Part shown: positions 32,308 through 44,466 of the stretch, in pieces
How positions within the stretch are numbered: position 1 is the first letter of the stretch
Layout: every line of letters starts with the position of its first letter
Assembly (NCBI GenBank): GCA_020466095.1
Contig: CM035806.1
Location: 126,660,393 to 126,724,392, forward strand
DNA length: 64,000 nt
Source of the DNA: Chlorops oryzae
Lineage: Eukaryota > Arthropoda > Insecta > Diptera > Chloropidae
Direction of reading: 5' to 3'
The notes under the pieces: model-generated
The model's database searches: none
What the model saw: the letters and a program-made list of their open reading frames with translations, nothing else
What the model was told of the DNA's origin: nothing
Translations under genes and position numbers: made by a program

Positions 32308-34882
32308 ATGTCGGATTTGCAGCGCACAATGCTGAAAGGACGCTTACCGCCTACAGGTAGTAGGACGTTCGGACGTTCGTAAGTTTTCAATATCACATAA
32401 TGTGAAGAAAGTGTATAAATTTTTCAATGAAATTTCGTATGATAATAAAGTGTTTATTCGCATTGTGGATAACCATTCTAATGAAAAATAACAATTCAAA
32501 TGCAATAAACGCAACAGACTCGAAAAAAATATATTATATGCAATAGAAATGTTTGTTTTTCCACAAATAACTATTGTGTATATTTGATATTTGGGGGGGG
32601 GCGGGGGTTGTTTTCAAAGTTTTCTGCAAACAATAAATTACTCCCATAGAACGTACTCCCATAGAACGTACTCCCATAGAACGTACTCCCATAAACGTAC
32701 TCCCATACAACGTACTCCCATACTACGTCACGAACTTTCGGAGAGCAACTATTTTCTGCTAGCAACATGCAATCATCCCCACCAATGGACTTTAAATGCA
32801 TTCATGCACTTTTGAAGAGTTTTATGTAGGTATATTCTAAAAAGCAAAGTCTTGATTCAGTCCAGGGGCGTACGCAGAGAAAGAGTGCTCTGGTTTGCTT
32901 ATATTGGCCAGGATGGTAAATTAAGCAATTATAAGACATTATCCCAAAAAAAATTTGGGGGGGGGGGGGGTTTTTGGGAGATTAGTGAGTGAGCTATGAA
33001 GCAAAAACCAAAAAAATCCCAAAAATTTATGACTTCCAAATTCGATCAAATTTTATATATAGAATAAGTTTCAAATTCTATGAATCTTCACGATAAATTT
33101 TTTTTTAACTGCTTATAATAGCTCAATCTATCATCCAAGCCAACATAAGCACTACCAGAGCACTCTTTCTATGCGTACGCCCCTGATTCACTCTCTAGGC
33201 AGCTGAATTTAATGAATCAGCTGGTTAGGTTTGTAATAAATCAGTTAATAAAAGCTTGGACTCAAGAAACAAAATTACTGTCAGTCGAGACTGATTAAGC
33301 CTTTGAAAAAATAAATTTTCTGTTTTTTTTTTGTTAATTTCTGCTTAATCGGGTTTTTTTCTCGTTTTACAGCGATTCGTTTAAGAAGTCACGACTGCGA
33401 GATTTTAAACCCTCAGTATGGAGTGATTTTTTTGCGGAAAAGGAAGATGTTGTTGTGGACGCGAATCGTACTTTTCGTGTTTATCGAACGAAGAAACCGG
33501 AAAAGCCCGGTCCAGTACTTCTGCTGATGCACGGCGGTGGTTATTCTGGCCTAACATGGGCACACTTTTGCTTGGAGATTACTCGCATCATTCATTGTCA
33601 ATGCGTATCGTTTGATTTTCGTGGTCACGGTGATACACATACAGACGATGAAGATGACCTTTCCGCAGATACATTGGCAAAGTGAGCAATCACAGTACAA
33701 ATTAGTTAAAATACTTTCAATGATAACATAATGTATTCCGGTATCTATCTAATTATGCAGTGACACCAGTGATTTACTTCTTAAACTCTATGGTGAGGAT
33801 ATGCCATCGTTATATCTTATTGGGCATTCGATGGGTGGTGCGATCGCAGTACATTTTGCAAGCAAAGATCTTGTTCCGAACATCATTGGTATAACAGTAA
33901 TCGATGTTGTTGAGGGCACAGCCTTGGATGCACTCGCCAGCATGCAAAGCTTCTTACGATCACGTCCAACACATTTTAAGAGCATAACAAACGCCATCGA
34001 ATGGTGCGTACGTAGCGGACAAATTCGTAATGTCGATAGTGCCAAAGTCTCTATGCCGGGACAGATAATCAAGTGAGTCAATAGTTAATATATTTTCTTT
34101 TTCATTTCCTCTATTTATTATTGAATACAGAAAGCTTTAAAACTAAATATTAAATATTGAACTATGTACTTCGGTTATGCCTTTTTAGTTGTCACACAAA
34201 ACAGCTTGCTGCCAATGAGTTACCATTAGCCGAGGATGAAACTGATGAATGCGGTTCTGTTACAACGAAATTTACACATCCATTTAGCATTTCAGAGGAT
34301 GAAGAAGTTGCTGCTGAAACAGCAGCAATGTCAACTCCAAATGCCAACGATAGCGATAATAGCTCCGATTCAGTGGACTTTAAGAAGCCCATGACAAGCG
34401 GCAGCGGCGGCAGCGGCGGCAACAACAGCACAGACGATGAGAACGCAAAGAAGTAAGTGCCACTATTTGATTTTAAATAAATTTTCTCTTTAATGACATT
34501 TTCTCTTCCTAGGTATACTTGGCGTATAGATCTTTCGAAATCGGAAAAATACTGGGTTGGCTGGTTTTCTGGCTTGAGTGAGAAATATCTTGGACTGCAT
34601 ATACCAAAACAATTGCTCCTAGCAAGCATCGATGGCCTAGATAAGGCACTGACCGTCGGTCAGATGCAAGGTTAGATTTTACCCAAGATAAGCTATGAGC
34701 ATTTCGATATTAATTTTTTATTTTTTTTAGGAAAATTTCAAATGCAAATTCTTGCTCGCTGTGGTCATGCTGTGCATGAAGATCGCCCGCACGAAGTCGC
34801 TGAGGTTGTGAGTGGATATTTAATTAGGAATCGTATCAGCGAAGCTGCTGGCGAATTCCGTTGCCATTTACCGGCGTGTTAA
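32308..34882 (+). CDS. Ppme1: Protein phosphatase methylesterase 1 (PME-1), six exons
   Basis: A serine hydrolase that removes the C-terminal methyl ester from the PP2A catalytic subunit and so controls PP2A assembly. I read exons 32308-32378, 33373-33681, 33761-34072, 34189-34452, 34513-34670 and 34731-34882. They join in frame to 421 residues (human is 386) with GT/AG borders. The alpha/beta-hydrolase fold is clear: oxyanion motif HGGG, nucleophile S150 in GHSMGG, D175 in VIDVVEG, H384 in CGHAVHED. The C-terminal QMQGKFQMQ region is typical. Exon 1 (MSDLQRTMLKGRLPP) matches the family's N-terminus and decides the start. Exon 4 encodes an acidic, Ser/Gly-rich linker that explains the extra length. 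Intron 1 holds a minisatellite and a hAT-like MITE. AATAAA signals follow at 35431 and 35683. The Drosophila counterpart is, I believe, CG5068. Confidence 0.95.
32639..32728. repeat. 15-bp minisatellite in Ppme1 intron 1
   Basis: About six copies of ACTCCCATAGAACGT, the last ones slightly changed. Translation in the antisense frame gives a YGSTF repeat, which is coincidental. Confidence 0.85.
32863..33185. mobile_element. hAT-like MITE in Ppme1 intron 1
   Basis: A 323-bp element with ends CAGGGGCGTACGCAGA and TATGCGTACGCCCCTG; the repeat continues through AGAGTGCTCTGG. The flanks are ATTCAGTC and ATTCACTC, a 7/8 duplication. It lies well inside the intron, away from both splice sites. A G tract lies near 32957-32970. 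Confidence 0.8.
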
Positions 34883-35744
34883 ATTACTTCTTTTTAAAAA
34901 GAGCCGCACACACACACACACACACACACACACTCGCAAACCCCATCTTTACACGTGCACTAACACTAACCGACTGCTCCATTTAATGAGCGAAGAAACA
35001 AACATCAAATCAAAATGATCCATCGCAAAAAGAATTAACATACAATAAGATTATTAATAGCGACTTATTATTAACAAGTTAAATACTATTGCCCAATTGT
35101 ATGTTTCAAAACAAAAAGCGCTTTTTAACTCTTAGCGAATGAACTGCAATAATTCTGTTGGAATTGGAATATCGACACGCCTTCAAAACAAACAAAACTC
35201 CCACTTAAAGCAGAATAACGCTGCCAATTTATGTTGCAAATAAGTTCAATTTTGACGGTGAGTTCAAAGGTTCCCACGATAACAGCATAGCTTGCAAAAG
35301 CCGAAGGCCCCTACAAGACGATACACATATATAAAAAGAGAAATGTAAGTCGTACGTTCGAGTAAATTTCATGGAATTCATCAAAAACGTATGTACATTT
35401 GGAAATGCAACACCGGCAATGGAACCGAACAATAAAAACGAATTGTTCGAGCCAACTTATTCAGTAATAACTTTTGTTAGTGTTTTTTTTTTTTTTTTTT
35501 TTGAAACAAAATACTGCACTAAAATGCAATGACTTTTAAAAACTTAATTATTTAATAATATATACAATATAAATTGCCAATCAACGCAAGAAAATTACGA
35601 ATTGAATTTTTTCAACAAAGAAAAAACAAACAAACAAAAACAAAACAAAAAGCTTGTATGTTATTAAGAGCTTATATAATTAAATAAACATGTCAATGTT
35701 CGATGCATTATTTTCCTTTTAAACGAAATTCCATAAACACTTCA
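34883..35744 (+). other. Ppme1 3' UTR and flank
   Basis: It starts with a (CA)n microsatellite (about 34906-34934). Two AATAAA signals (35431-35436, 35683-35688) could end the Ppme1 transcript. Poly-T (about 35487-35503) and CAAA-type simple repeats (about 35626-35650) follow. No further gene. Confidence 0.55.
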
Positions 35745-36080
35745 AACGTTAGGAGCACTGCCGAATGGCAGGCACGCTGAACGCCTTGGCGTTCCCTACA
35801 ATGACTTCTGTAGAAGTTGCAGATCGGAGGAGGAAGAAGAATCAGTGAGCCACCTCATGTGTCACTGCCCGGACTTGGCCAGGAGAGCTATCCCTAACCA
35901 GTCTATCATCTGTTCGAATAAAAAGCATGGCTCGCTTCATAAATGAATCCAATTGGCTCCACCAAACAGGTAACTAGGATGTCATGCCTTCCCTCGTGGT
36001 ATCACAACGGGCCCATGTGTGGCCCAAGTGAGTTCCCTTAAAGGGGGCAGCCACCCTAACCTAACCTAATATAACCTTAA
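35745..36080 (+). pseudogene. LINE 3' end fragment
   Basis: Broken frames give a Cys/His knuckle of the type CRSCRSEEEEESVSHLMCHC (about 35812-35870), as at the C-terminus of some R1/LOA-like non-LTR elements. A short tail ends in CCTAACCTAACCTAA, resembling a 3' simple-repeat tail. It is 5'-truncated and dead. Confidence 0.6.
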
Positions 36081-36894
36081 CTAGGGCGCCCTTAAAAAGC
36101 TAATAGTCAATAGTCCAATCACTTCATCACAAAGGCCAAAAAGAAACTTAATGCTTATCACGGCGGGTCATACGAATATGTATTACATATACAGTGGCGA
36201 GCACATGTGGATACATGTACATGATACATGATACAACAACAAAAATTCCAAAATAAGTCAATTTTAATATAAAGGATACTTTTTCCAATCCAAAATTTCA
36301 AAATTGACCTCGATCGGTCCACCAGTTTTCAAACTATTTCATGTTGAAGTACAACAAAAGGGCTGTTTGGAGTTTGGTATGTGATTCTATGAAAAATCCC
36401 TTATACTTCTGCTATACATTTTTCGCTTTTTCGTTGCCCTTCAACATCCCAAATAGACAAAATACAACATATTCGCATCATCTTGACATCATGCATGACT
36501 CAAACGATGCTGAAAGTATGTGTTGCTTATGAGGGACAAAATGTGCTCAACTTGAGAGCAAATTATGATTTCAGTATATAGTTACATATTGACCTCATAA
36601 CTCAAATATTATTCATTATTCATGTCATGATATGAGATCGTGCAATGAAGTCAATTTGATGTAGTTTTGAAAACATATTTTGAGGACTACACCGAGAGAA
36701 ATAAGAACTGTTAAATCAACCACTTAGAACAGTTAAAGTAAGAGTGGTGAAATTAACTGTATTCCCCGTTAAATGCACTGAAAAAGGAAGTCAAATCAAC
36801 AGTTGAAAAGTAGTCACTTTTTATGTTCAAATTCGCTTTCGTTCACTTAGACGTATAAGTTCGCATTCTGATCAACCGTCTCCGGAGTGTGCAA

Positions 36895-36949
36895 TAGCTC
36901 AGTTGTTTAAGCTGTGAGTTGACCGTCGTGAGATTCGGGGTTCTATCCC
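36895..36949 (+). promoter_or_regulatory. tRNA-like Pol III A and B boxes
   Basis: A box TAGCTCAGTTG (36895-36905) and B box GGTTCTATCCC (36939-36949), 33 bp apart, both fitting consensus. The surrounding sequence is tRNA-like, but I could not draw a complete cloverleaf. Confidence 0.62.
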
Positions 36950-37161
36950 TGCTGGCGGCGGGAATTTTTCTGGATTTTTTTTTTTTAATTACAGTTTTTT
37001 TTTTTGTTCAGAGTGTAGTTGTTTTTTAAGGAAAAAATTTTCTCCTAAATTTTTAAGATTTTAATTTATTTAATTTTTTTTAATGGTTCATTTTCAAGCA
37101 AAAAATTTTGCAACCATAAGCTCAAGTGAGCGTTTTGACCAACAAATTAAATTCGTTCGTT

Positions 37162-37216
37162 TAGCGTAATGGTTAAGACGTTCGCCCAGCGAAGTGGTGG
37201 TCTGCGGTTCAAGGCT
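37162..37216 (+). promoter_or_regulatory. tRNA-like Pol III A and B boxes
   Basis: A box TAGCGTAATGG (37162-37172) and B box GGTTCAAGGCT (37206-37216, one mismatch). Same spacing and orientation as the motif 260 bp upstream in the same element. Confidence 0.58.
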
Positions 37217-38599
37217 CGGCCGAGGCGAGAAAATTTAAAGAGATGAAAGAGAAAAAGATTTAAATAGAAACAAATAAATAAAGAAAAAATATAATAATTT
37301 AATAAAAAAAAAAAAAAATATTAATAAAAGAAGGTAAAAAAAAGTCAAAGCAAAAAATAAATTTTTTTTCCCAGTCGCTGGTGACAGTTGATTTAACCGC
37401 GAGACAGTTATATCAACCATCAGGTAGTTATATCCTTATTGACTGTGTTTGTACTGTTGAATTGACCGCTACTACATATAAGCTAAGAATTAACGGTGAA
37501 CTCGGTTATTTTAACCTGCTTTTTCATTTAATATAACTACCTTTTTCTCTCGGTGTAGAATTGTTATCAAATTGTCGACAATTTTCATGCATCCCTTGAA
37601 ATCATTGTATGAATATCATAGCTGTCTATTTGGGATGTTATTGTGTAAAAGCTAGTGCACCGATCGATGTCAAATTTGAAATTTTAGATTGGAAGAAGTA
37701 TCCTTTATTCTAGAATAGTATTTTATTTGTTGTTGTAGTAGTTTTTGTTAGCATTTTCTTCAGAAGAAAGCAATTGATTTTTATTTTTCGTAGTTTTCAC
37801 GTACTTTTTGAACCAACTAGGGAACCGATCAGTGTGAAATTTTCCAATACGATCAATTAAATTATTATTTAATGAAAAACATCATAAACATGTTTAATTT
37901 TTATAGTCATTAATTTTTTTTTTAATTGTTTGAAAAAATACTTAAACCTGATATTAAGGGATGCCTCTACAGCCATGTAGTTATTGGAAAGATATGAAAT
38001 ATATTTTCTGGAGTTCTTTACCACTACTTCCCAATAAACTATCTACCAAAATTCATAATTTTTCTCACTCACTACCTATTTAATCAAAATCGTTTGTTAA
38101 TTTTGAAAAACGTGCAAAAGTGGATACATTGGCTTTTTTTAGTAAACGTTACAGAATTATTATTTTCATTTATCTTTTGAATTGGTTTTTATTTTATTTC
38201 ATTTAAGAAATAAATAAAGAATTGAATGTTAAAAACCCCAGATCGAGTAATGCGTTTTTAAAGGTTTTACAGGCACTCAAAGTCAAAATCGAGAAACATG
38301 TATCCACATGTGCTCGCCACTCTATATACATTGTACACTAGGGAGCATCGAGTTTTGTAAAATCTTCACATTCAATATTCTACATGGGTATAACCCATGC
38401 ACGGGGTTCTGAATAGCATGTTTCAGTCATTTTTTTCTTTTCAAAAATGCGAAAATTTTCACTTTCGGGCTATCCAATTTTATGCAAACTTGAGGTTTTT
38501 CGCATTTTTCGCCATTTTTTTTTTACTTATTTTCTTAGAAAATACTCTGAATAGGGTGATGAATTTGTTGAAACTCATTTTCTTCGATGAAATTTTATT

Positions 38600-40130
38600 A
38601 AAGTCATATAAAAAAACTAAAATTAGAATAGGTAAAAACCTGACAAATAGAGAAATTGAAAATCTCGTTGCCGAAAAACGTAGATGTAGGCGCGAATGGC
38701 AACGAACCCACTCACCATCGGCCAAACTTAAACTTAAGGAAGCCGAAAAAAAGCTAAGAGTAGCCCTATCCAAGGAAAAAGAGAATGAACAACGCAACTT
38801 TGTACAAAACCTTACACCCAGAGGCTCAAATCATGAGTCCTTATGGTTAGCGAGCCGCGGTTTGAAGATCCCCGTGCACAGTGAGTCACCTATTCGGCGA
38901 CCAAACTATGGTTGGGCACGCTCTGACGAAGAGAAAGCGACGGCCTTTGCATTGCACCTGAGTAACGTTTTCCAACCAAATCTGAGTACTATCGAATATA
39001 CTCTCCCAGTACCACCTGAAAACACACGTAGGATTTGCGCTAACATCACTCAAAGTTAAGTTAATAATAAAGCTGCCGACATTTAGGCATATAAAATTCA
39101 CGCTTAACAGAATTTCTTCTCCGGACATTTTCCTTAATAACACATGCGTCCCTCAAAGTGATGAAGTTACTTACCTCGGAATTCACTTGGATAAACGATT
39201 GACATGGCGCAAGCATATCGATGCCAAGAGAACCCAAATGAAATTTAGCCAATAGCTTGCACGGACTAAATAATAATATAATATAAAATCCTCCTATACA
39301 AACAAGTCATAAAACCAATATGGACGTATGGTTTGCAATTGTATGGAAATGCAAGCAATTCCAACATAGATATCCTGCAAAGAGCTCAGTCCAAAATCCT
39401 AAGGACTATAACCGGAGCTCCTTGGTTTATTTCAAATGAAAGAATACATAGAGAATTTAACGTAGAACGGTTTAAAATGGAGTGCGCCAAAGACAAAGAA
39501 AATTATTTTTGTAAACTGCAAGCACACGTGAATCCACTCGCGCGTAGACTATCAAATCCATCTCACCATTCGAGGCTAAAAAGAAATGATCGGCCATCGG
39601 CTCCAAGTTGTGCTCAACAACAGGTGCAATCCATGCACATTTATCAACACAGCTTTCCTAGCTGATCGTCAACTCGGTGGGTGCACTCCATGCACCCGTG
39701 CAATCCACGCACATCCATCAACTCGGCTTTCCTAGCTGCTCGTCAACTCGGTGGGTGCAATCTACGCACACCCTAATTCCTTCGTTTCCGCAAACAACAC
39801 CGTCAATACTACATGTGTTTCTTCACACATCAGAAATTCCCGCGTATAGTCCACTGCTTGATCATTTCATTGAGCTTCTTATGCTCTCCAACACCGACTC
39901 AATTACATGTGATCCTACACACACATCAAAAAAAACCCAGTCTTCTTAAGCCGAGGCGCGTAATTATCAAAAAATTACTTTCATAAACATTTCTATAAAT
40001 CGGAATATGCTCTGTGATATGTAATTGTGTTAAATTAGGTGTAAGATTTTAAAAATTATTGATAGACTCCTATCCTAAAGGAGTGATCCAATAAATAATA
40101 TATAATGTTTAAAAAAAATATAAAAAATTT
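38600..40130 (+). pseudogene. Jockey-like LINE, internally deleted
   Basis: The open frame to 39059 carries the linker between endonuclease and reverse transcriptase of jockey-type elements (for example SLWLASRGLK, GWARSDEEKATAFA). Then, out of frame, come VTYLGIHLDKRLTWRKHID (39163-39222) and an open stretch with GLQLYGNASNSNIDILQRAQ (from about 39330), both C-terminal to the RT core. Most of the RT domain with its catalytic Asp motif is missing. The 3' part has tandem units of about 70 bp (39625-39770) and ends in AATAAATAATATATAATG plus an A-rich tail. Confidence 0.75.
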
Positions 40131-40537
40131 TGTTTTTAATTTTTCCCCGATTTTTTATGCTGCTGTAAGCAGAATCGCTCCCAGAGGGATAACATTTAAG
40201 ACCAACCCCCAATATTTTTATATCCCATTTCATATTTCTCCCAAAAAACCTGCCCTGTAGCTCCTCTTCTTAAGGGGACTCTCATACAAAAGTAATTTTT
40301 TTTAAATGAATTTTCCCCCCACCGTCCTAACTAGCCCCAGGATGCCCCTATAGGGTTCAAATGTATGACCGACCCCCAACATTTCTTAATTTGATTTTTA
40401 CAATTTGTTCCAATTAGATGGAGTTTTTTTTGGATCGATATGTACTACAACTAATTTGTTCGAGTCTAGGGCTAGAACTTTGTCATAGATAGGAAAGAGA
40501 AATATAGAACTTGTTACGAGATATAGCCATAAGTAAG
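40131..40537. other. Intergenic, nothing recognised
   Basis: No supported gene or element. Confidence 0.4.
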
Positions 40538-41686
40538 TCAGCAACCAGGGCTGGGCAGTATTTCAATTACTTGTATTTGAAATACGTATTTGAAATACAA
40601 ACACGTATTTGGTATTTGTATTTCAATTACTTCCTTAGAAAGTAATTTGTAATTGGTAATTCAAATACCTGACAGTGAAGTATTTTGTAATTAGTATTTC
40701 AAATACTTATTGCTTTAAAATACAATTTAACCGAAATACTTTATAGTGAAAAATGTCTGAAAGTTAACAGCACCGGATAATATGCACGTAACTTAAATAT
40801 GGATAAAATATATGTTTTATACCTACTCTTTAGTGCTCTTTAAAACACGTTAAAAAATTATTATTAAAATTTGCTTTAATTTAATAGTAAAATTTAACCA
40901 TCAAAAAGTGGCTGTTTTTAAATATCCGGGAAATTTTCTAAAACGGAATATTTTTTTTTTTTAAAGCAGAACATGAAGTCAGTTTACACGAAACTAGCGA
41001 TGGGCGATAGTAAGATATCGCAATCGATAGTCTGGATATGTCAAAAAACTGTTCCATTAGAGATAACAAATTTAAACATAAATTCTAATTTTTTGGACGA
41101 ACAAAGTGCGACAATTTTGAGAAAAATTAAGCATTTTTTGATTACACGTACTCAATAGATCGGTTTCTGCTGTCTTTGGATGTGGAAACGCGGATGTAAC
41201 TTTAAAAGCTAATAAAACCTGGGATGGAAACCGGTTCTGAACCGAACCGGTTTCAAACCGAACTTGCCTTATTTTTTTAATTAAAAAACCAATCCGTGAA
41301 CCCAACCAATGTCAAAAAAAAAAAATAAAAAATTTGCGGAGCAAACCAGAAACCAAACCAAAATATCATAAAAAATGGTTCGGTTTATATGCACTCAAAT
41401 CCATGAAATGGGCAGGACCAATTTATTTCTGAGTAACGAATATTTTAAAGTTTACGGATAAAGACTAAAAATGACAAGCAAAGTAGCTGTACATAAAAAA
41501 GGTTTTTTTTGAAAACAATAACAACAATAGCTCTCTATAAATGGTTTGAAAATTATAATTTTTTTAGGAATCTTTTGACCTTTTCGGACAAAAGAGCTAT
41601 ATTTTTGGACTTTAAATGAAGCTCACATTATACTTTTGGGCTCAAATTTTTGAAAGTCTGAAAGTAGTCATAATTTGAAATATGTA

Positions 41687-42090
41687 AGTTAAGCACTTGG
41701 CTATGGTGTTACGCAACCATTCTCGCCAACTTCTTTTTGATATTCACAATCAATTCCAATTCGGTCATTCACCGCTATTGCACAACCGATTCGATCACGT
41801 TGCACCTTCCTAAAATTCAAGTGCATGCACAACGTGATTGCTGAGCCTGCGTTTGATTACTTGCACGCGCATCCGGGAGCCGTGGGAAACGCCGACGCAG
41901 CAACATTAGGTTAAGTTAGCTCTTAAGTTTGACTTTATATGTTATTCAGTCTAATTCCAGGAGCCGTCAATACCGGTCAAATAAATTATAACGTTCATAT
42001 AAATTGTTGTTAAATTCTTTTAGTGGAAGCGGACTAGTTGGGTCCGCTGAAAATATTTTTTTATAAGGATCCATAGTAGATCCTTTAACT
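41687..42090 (+). repeat. 5' LTR of errantivirus
   Basis: 404 bp, beginning AGTTAAGCACTTGGC and ending GATCCTTTAACT, so the ends AGTTAA/TTAACT are inverse. Nearly identical to 47057-47460. Confidence 0.95.
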
Positions 42091-42107
42091 GGCGCCCGAG
42101 CAGGGAC
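42090..42107 (+). promoter_or_regulatory. Primer binding site, tRNA-Lys type
   Basis: TGGCGCCCGAGCAGGGAC begins with the last base of the LTR and fits the 3' end of a tRNA-Lys, the primer class used by gypsy-type elements. Confidence 0.8.
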
Positions 42108-42670
42108 CAGCAACATAAACGTCCTTAAAATATTTTTACTATTTTTGCTGGTCGCGAATCCCGTAAAAGCTCCTGGAAAGGACTCCGCAAAAAACAAAAA
42201 AAAAAACAATTTTATAAAAAAAAAAAAAAAATTAAAAAAATCAAAAATTTTTTAAACCGAATGTAAAAGAAAAAATAAGAATAAAAATCGCATTCAAGCG
42301 AACCTAAAAAGAAAAAAAAAATATATAAAAAATATTTAAACGAACGTAAAGGAAAAAATAAGAATAAAAATCGCATTCAAGCGAATAATCTGTGCTGCAA
42401 GAAAGTGAATTTAATATAAGGTTCAAAGGTTTGGTGCGAAATAGCCTTTTTTTCTATTCCTAGAAGGAAATAGCAATTTTTGTTGTCAAAGGCGGTGTGG
42501 AAGTGAAAAAGCCATTGAACTGTTGTTGGGGACCGCCATAGTGACAGTGAGCAACCGACGCAAATAGAATAAGGAAGCTGCTAGATGAAAATTCTTATCC
42601 TGTGAGTACTCGCAGAACTTATATTTTATATTTTTGTATATTTGCATTTTATATCTCGGCAAGTCATATC

Positions 42671-43582
42671 ATGGAGGAGCTTCAAAGATCAGTGACACAG
42701 TTGACAGGCGCGGTTAACGCACTAATAGAACAAGTCAGGAGCTCCGAAAGGAGAATAGGTGCTTTAGAAAATGTAGAACGTCCAGCACCTCCGATTGTCG
42801 ATGCCGGCGTCGTGATAGCAGCTCCTAGACCTCCTCAGACTAAGGAAGAGCTGAAAGAAATTTCTAAGCTCCCTGATTGCGTTAAGGAGCTTCGCGCGTT
42901 CGAAGGAAATCCAGCCCAGTACATCTCGTGGGTTCATAACGTCGAGGCAATTTTGAACGACTATGAAATCGTGAGATCAAAACCGATCTACAGAGCTATT
43001 TTGCAGAGCGTGAGAGGAAAAATAAGGGGTGGTGCAGATGCTGCCCTTGTTTCTTACAACATCTTCGACGATGATTGGCCAACTATTAAAAAATGCCTCT
43101 CTTTGCACTACGCGGACAAGCGCGACATTCGAACCTTAGAGTATCAGCTAGGGCAGTTAACGCAGAAAGGGCAAAGGTTAGACGCTTTTTATGCTTTAGT
43201 GAACCATCAGCTTTCCCTCATAGTCAATAAAGTGAAAACAGAATCGTACTCACAAGAAACGGTAAATGCGTTAGTCGAAGCCTATCGGAACAGGGCACTG
43301 GACGTATTTGTCCGCGGGTTGGATGGCGATCTTTCACGGCTTATTTCAATCCAGAGACCACAAACGCTGCCCGAGGCATATACTTCTTGCCTCGACATCC
43401 AAAATCTGAATGTAAGGCGTTACCCGATTCACCCCTTAGGGATTCCCAATTCAATAACAATTCCGGTTAACCAAATGAGCAGAACCGAAACCAGACAGAA
43501 TCCACCACCAAGAAGATTCTCTTCTAATAGTTTCCCCCAAAATGCACCCAGAAGATCTTTTGATAATAGATTTAATAGTTAA
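42671..43582 (+). pseudogene. gag: Errantivirus gag, interrupted by a stop
   Basis: Structural capsid protein of the retroelement. The start chosen is the ATG at 42671 (MEELQRSVTQL), after an untranslated leader. The first part is coiled-coil-like, then comes the conserved Gag core with LPDCVKELRAFEGNPAQYISW and a basic Asn/Arg/Pro-rich tail. A TAA at 43580-43582 ends the frame, yet the same frame stays open beyond it to about 43900 with a Gln/Asn-rich, then acidic tail. This suggests a nonsense change in a longer gag. No CCHC knuckle is seen, as is common in errantiviruses. Confidence 0.8.
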
Positions 43583-43878
43583 TCTCCACCTAGGCCAACA
43601 GCTCCAAAACCCAGTGAAAAAATGGACGTTGATCAATCAACGCAAAGTAAAAATGTTAACTATATGAATAGGCCGCAAAACTTCCAAAATTTTAAAAGAA
43701 GGGGGTCATCTTTGAATACCCCTATGAAATACCAGAAAATGTTCTATACGGTCCCGGCAGAAGAGGGCACGGGAGAATCGCCTGCACACACAGAATTAGT
43801 AGCGAATGAAGCCAGCGAGGCCCAGGAAGACTCTCAGAATGAGCCTTGTTCAGACGAGGTAAATTTTACAACAGGAGC

Positions 43879-44466
43879 CTCGTTTCAGGCGTACCATATC
43901 TAGACATACTCGAAATTCAAGGAGAAAAATTTATTTCAGTGTTGGACAAATTTTCAAAATTCGCGAAGCTATTTCATATTAGAAACAAATCTGCTCCACA
44001 TCTGCGTCAAAAATTAGCAAAAATTATGCATTTCTTCACAGTACCAAAAATGGTAGTAATGGACAACGAGCGTGGTTTTCTAACCCCTATTAACATAAAT
44101 TTCCTTAGATCTTTAAACATTGAAATCTACAGAACCCCCACTCAGAAAAGCGAGGTCAATGGTCAAGTCGAAAGGTTCCATTCAACAGTTATAGAGATTT
44201 TTAGGTGCATAAAGAACGACTTCCAAAATCTAAGAATCAAAGAAATTTTGCAAATAGCAGTTGATAGGTACAATGACAGTATTCACTCCGTCACACGCCA
44301 TAAGCCTAATGACATATTTTTCAATCGCAGTGAAAGGGTTAATTTTCAAAATATTTCAAACTTTCACGAAAAATTTAACAACGACATTCGCGGTCAACTA
44401 ATCGAAAATGAAAAGATAAGAAACTCGCGTTTTGAACGTAAAGAAATCCGAACCCAAAACCTTTGA
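43879..44466 (+). pseudogene. pol: Errantivirus integrase core, pol remnant
   Basis: Only the end of pol remains. The catalytic core shows the retroviral DDE pattern: Asp in YLDILEIQ, Asp in VVMDNERGF and Glu in SEVNGQVERFH. The upstream zinc-binding domain, RNase H, RT and protease are gone; gag sequence is fused directly to this core. Downstream the frame ends at 44464-44466, while coding-like sequence (EPGNVIYVANKQ) continues one frame over, so a small frameshift lies near 44440. The copy cannot encode its own reverse transcription. Confidence 0.8.

Larger units (their letters stand above)
36687..37558. mobile_element. TIR element with two tRNA-like Pol III motifs
   Basis: The ends are CTACACCGAGAGAAATA and TTTTTCTCTCGGTGTAG. 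Words like GTTAAATCAAC and GTTGATTTAAC recur near both ends. Two tRNA-like promoters lie inside. The ends resemble those of 56384-57301, which also holds tRNA-like sequence. No clear target duplication. Confidence 0.62.
36192..38322. mobile_element. Tc1-type TIR element, 2.1 kb, non-coding
   Basis: The ends are CAGTGGCGAGCACATGTGG and CCACATGTGCTCGCCACT, flanked by TA (36190-36191, 38323-38324). Inverted similarity extends inward: AAAGGATACTTTTTCCAATC near 36270 is mirrored near 37690. No transposase frame remains. A second element (36687-37558) is inserted within it. Confidence 0.7.

Noticed and set aside
32571..32801. Repeat protein with YGSTF units on the minus strand
   Set aside because: It is a translation of a 15-bp intronic minisatellite.
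36885..36960. Functional tRNA gene
   Set aside because: Pol III boxes are good, but it sits inside a mobile element and no complete cloverleaf could be drawn.
38397..38600. Start of the 220-codon frame as part of the LINE protein
   Set aside because: The first 65 or so codons are hydrophobic low-complexity sequence unlike a jockey ORF2; only the later part is LINE-derived.
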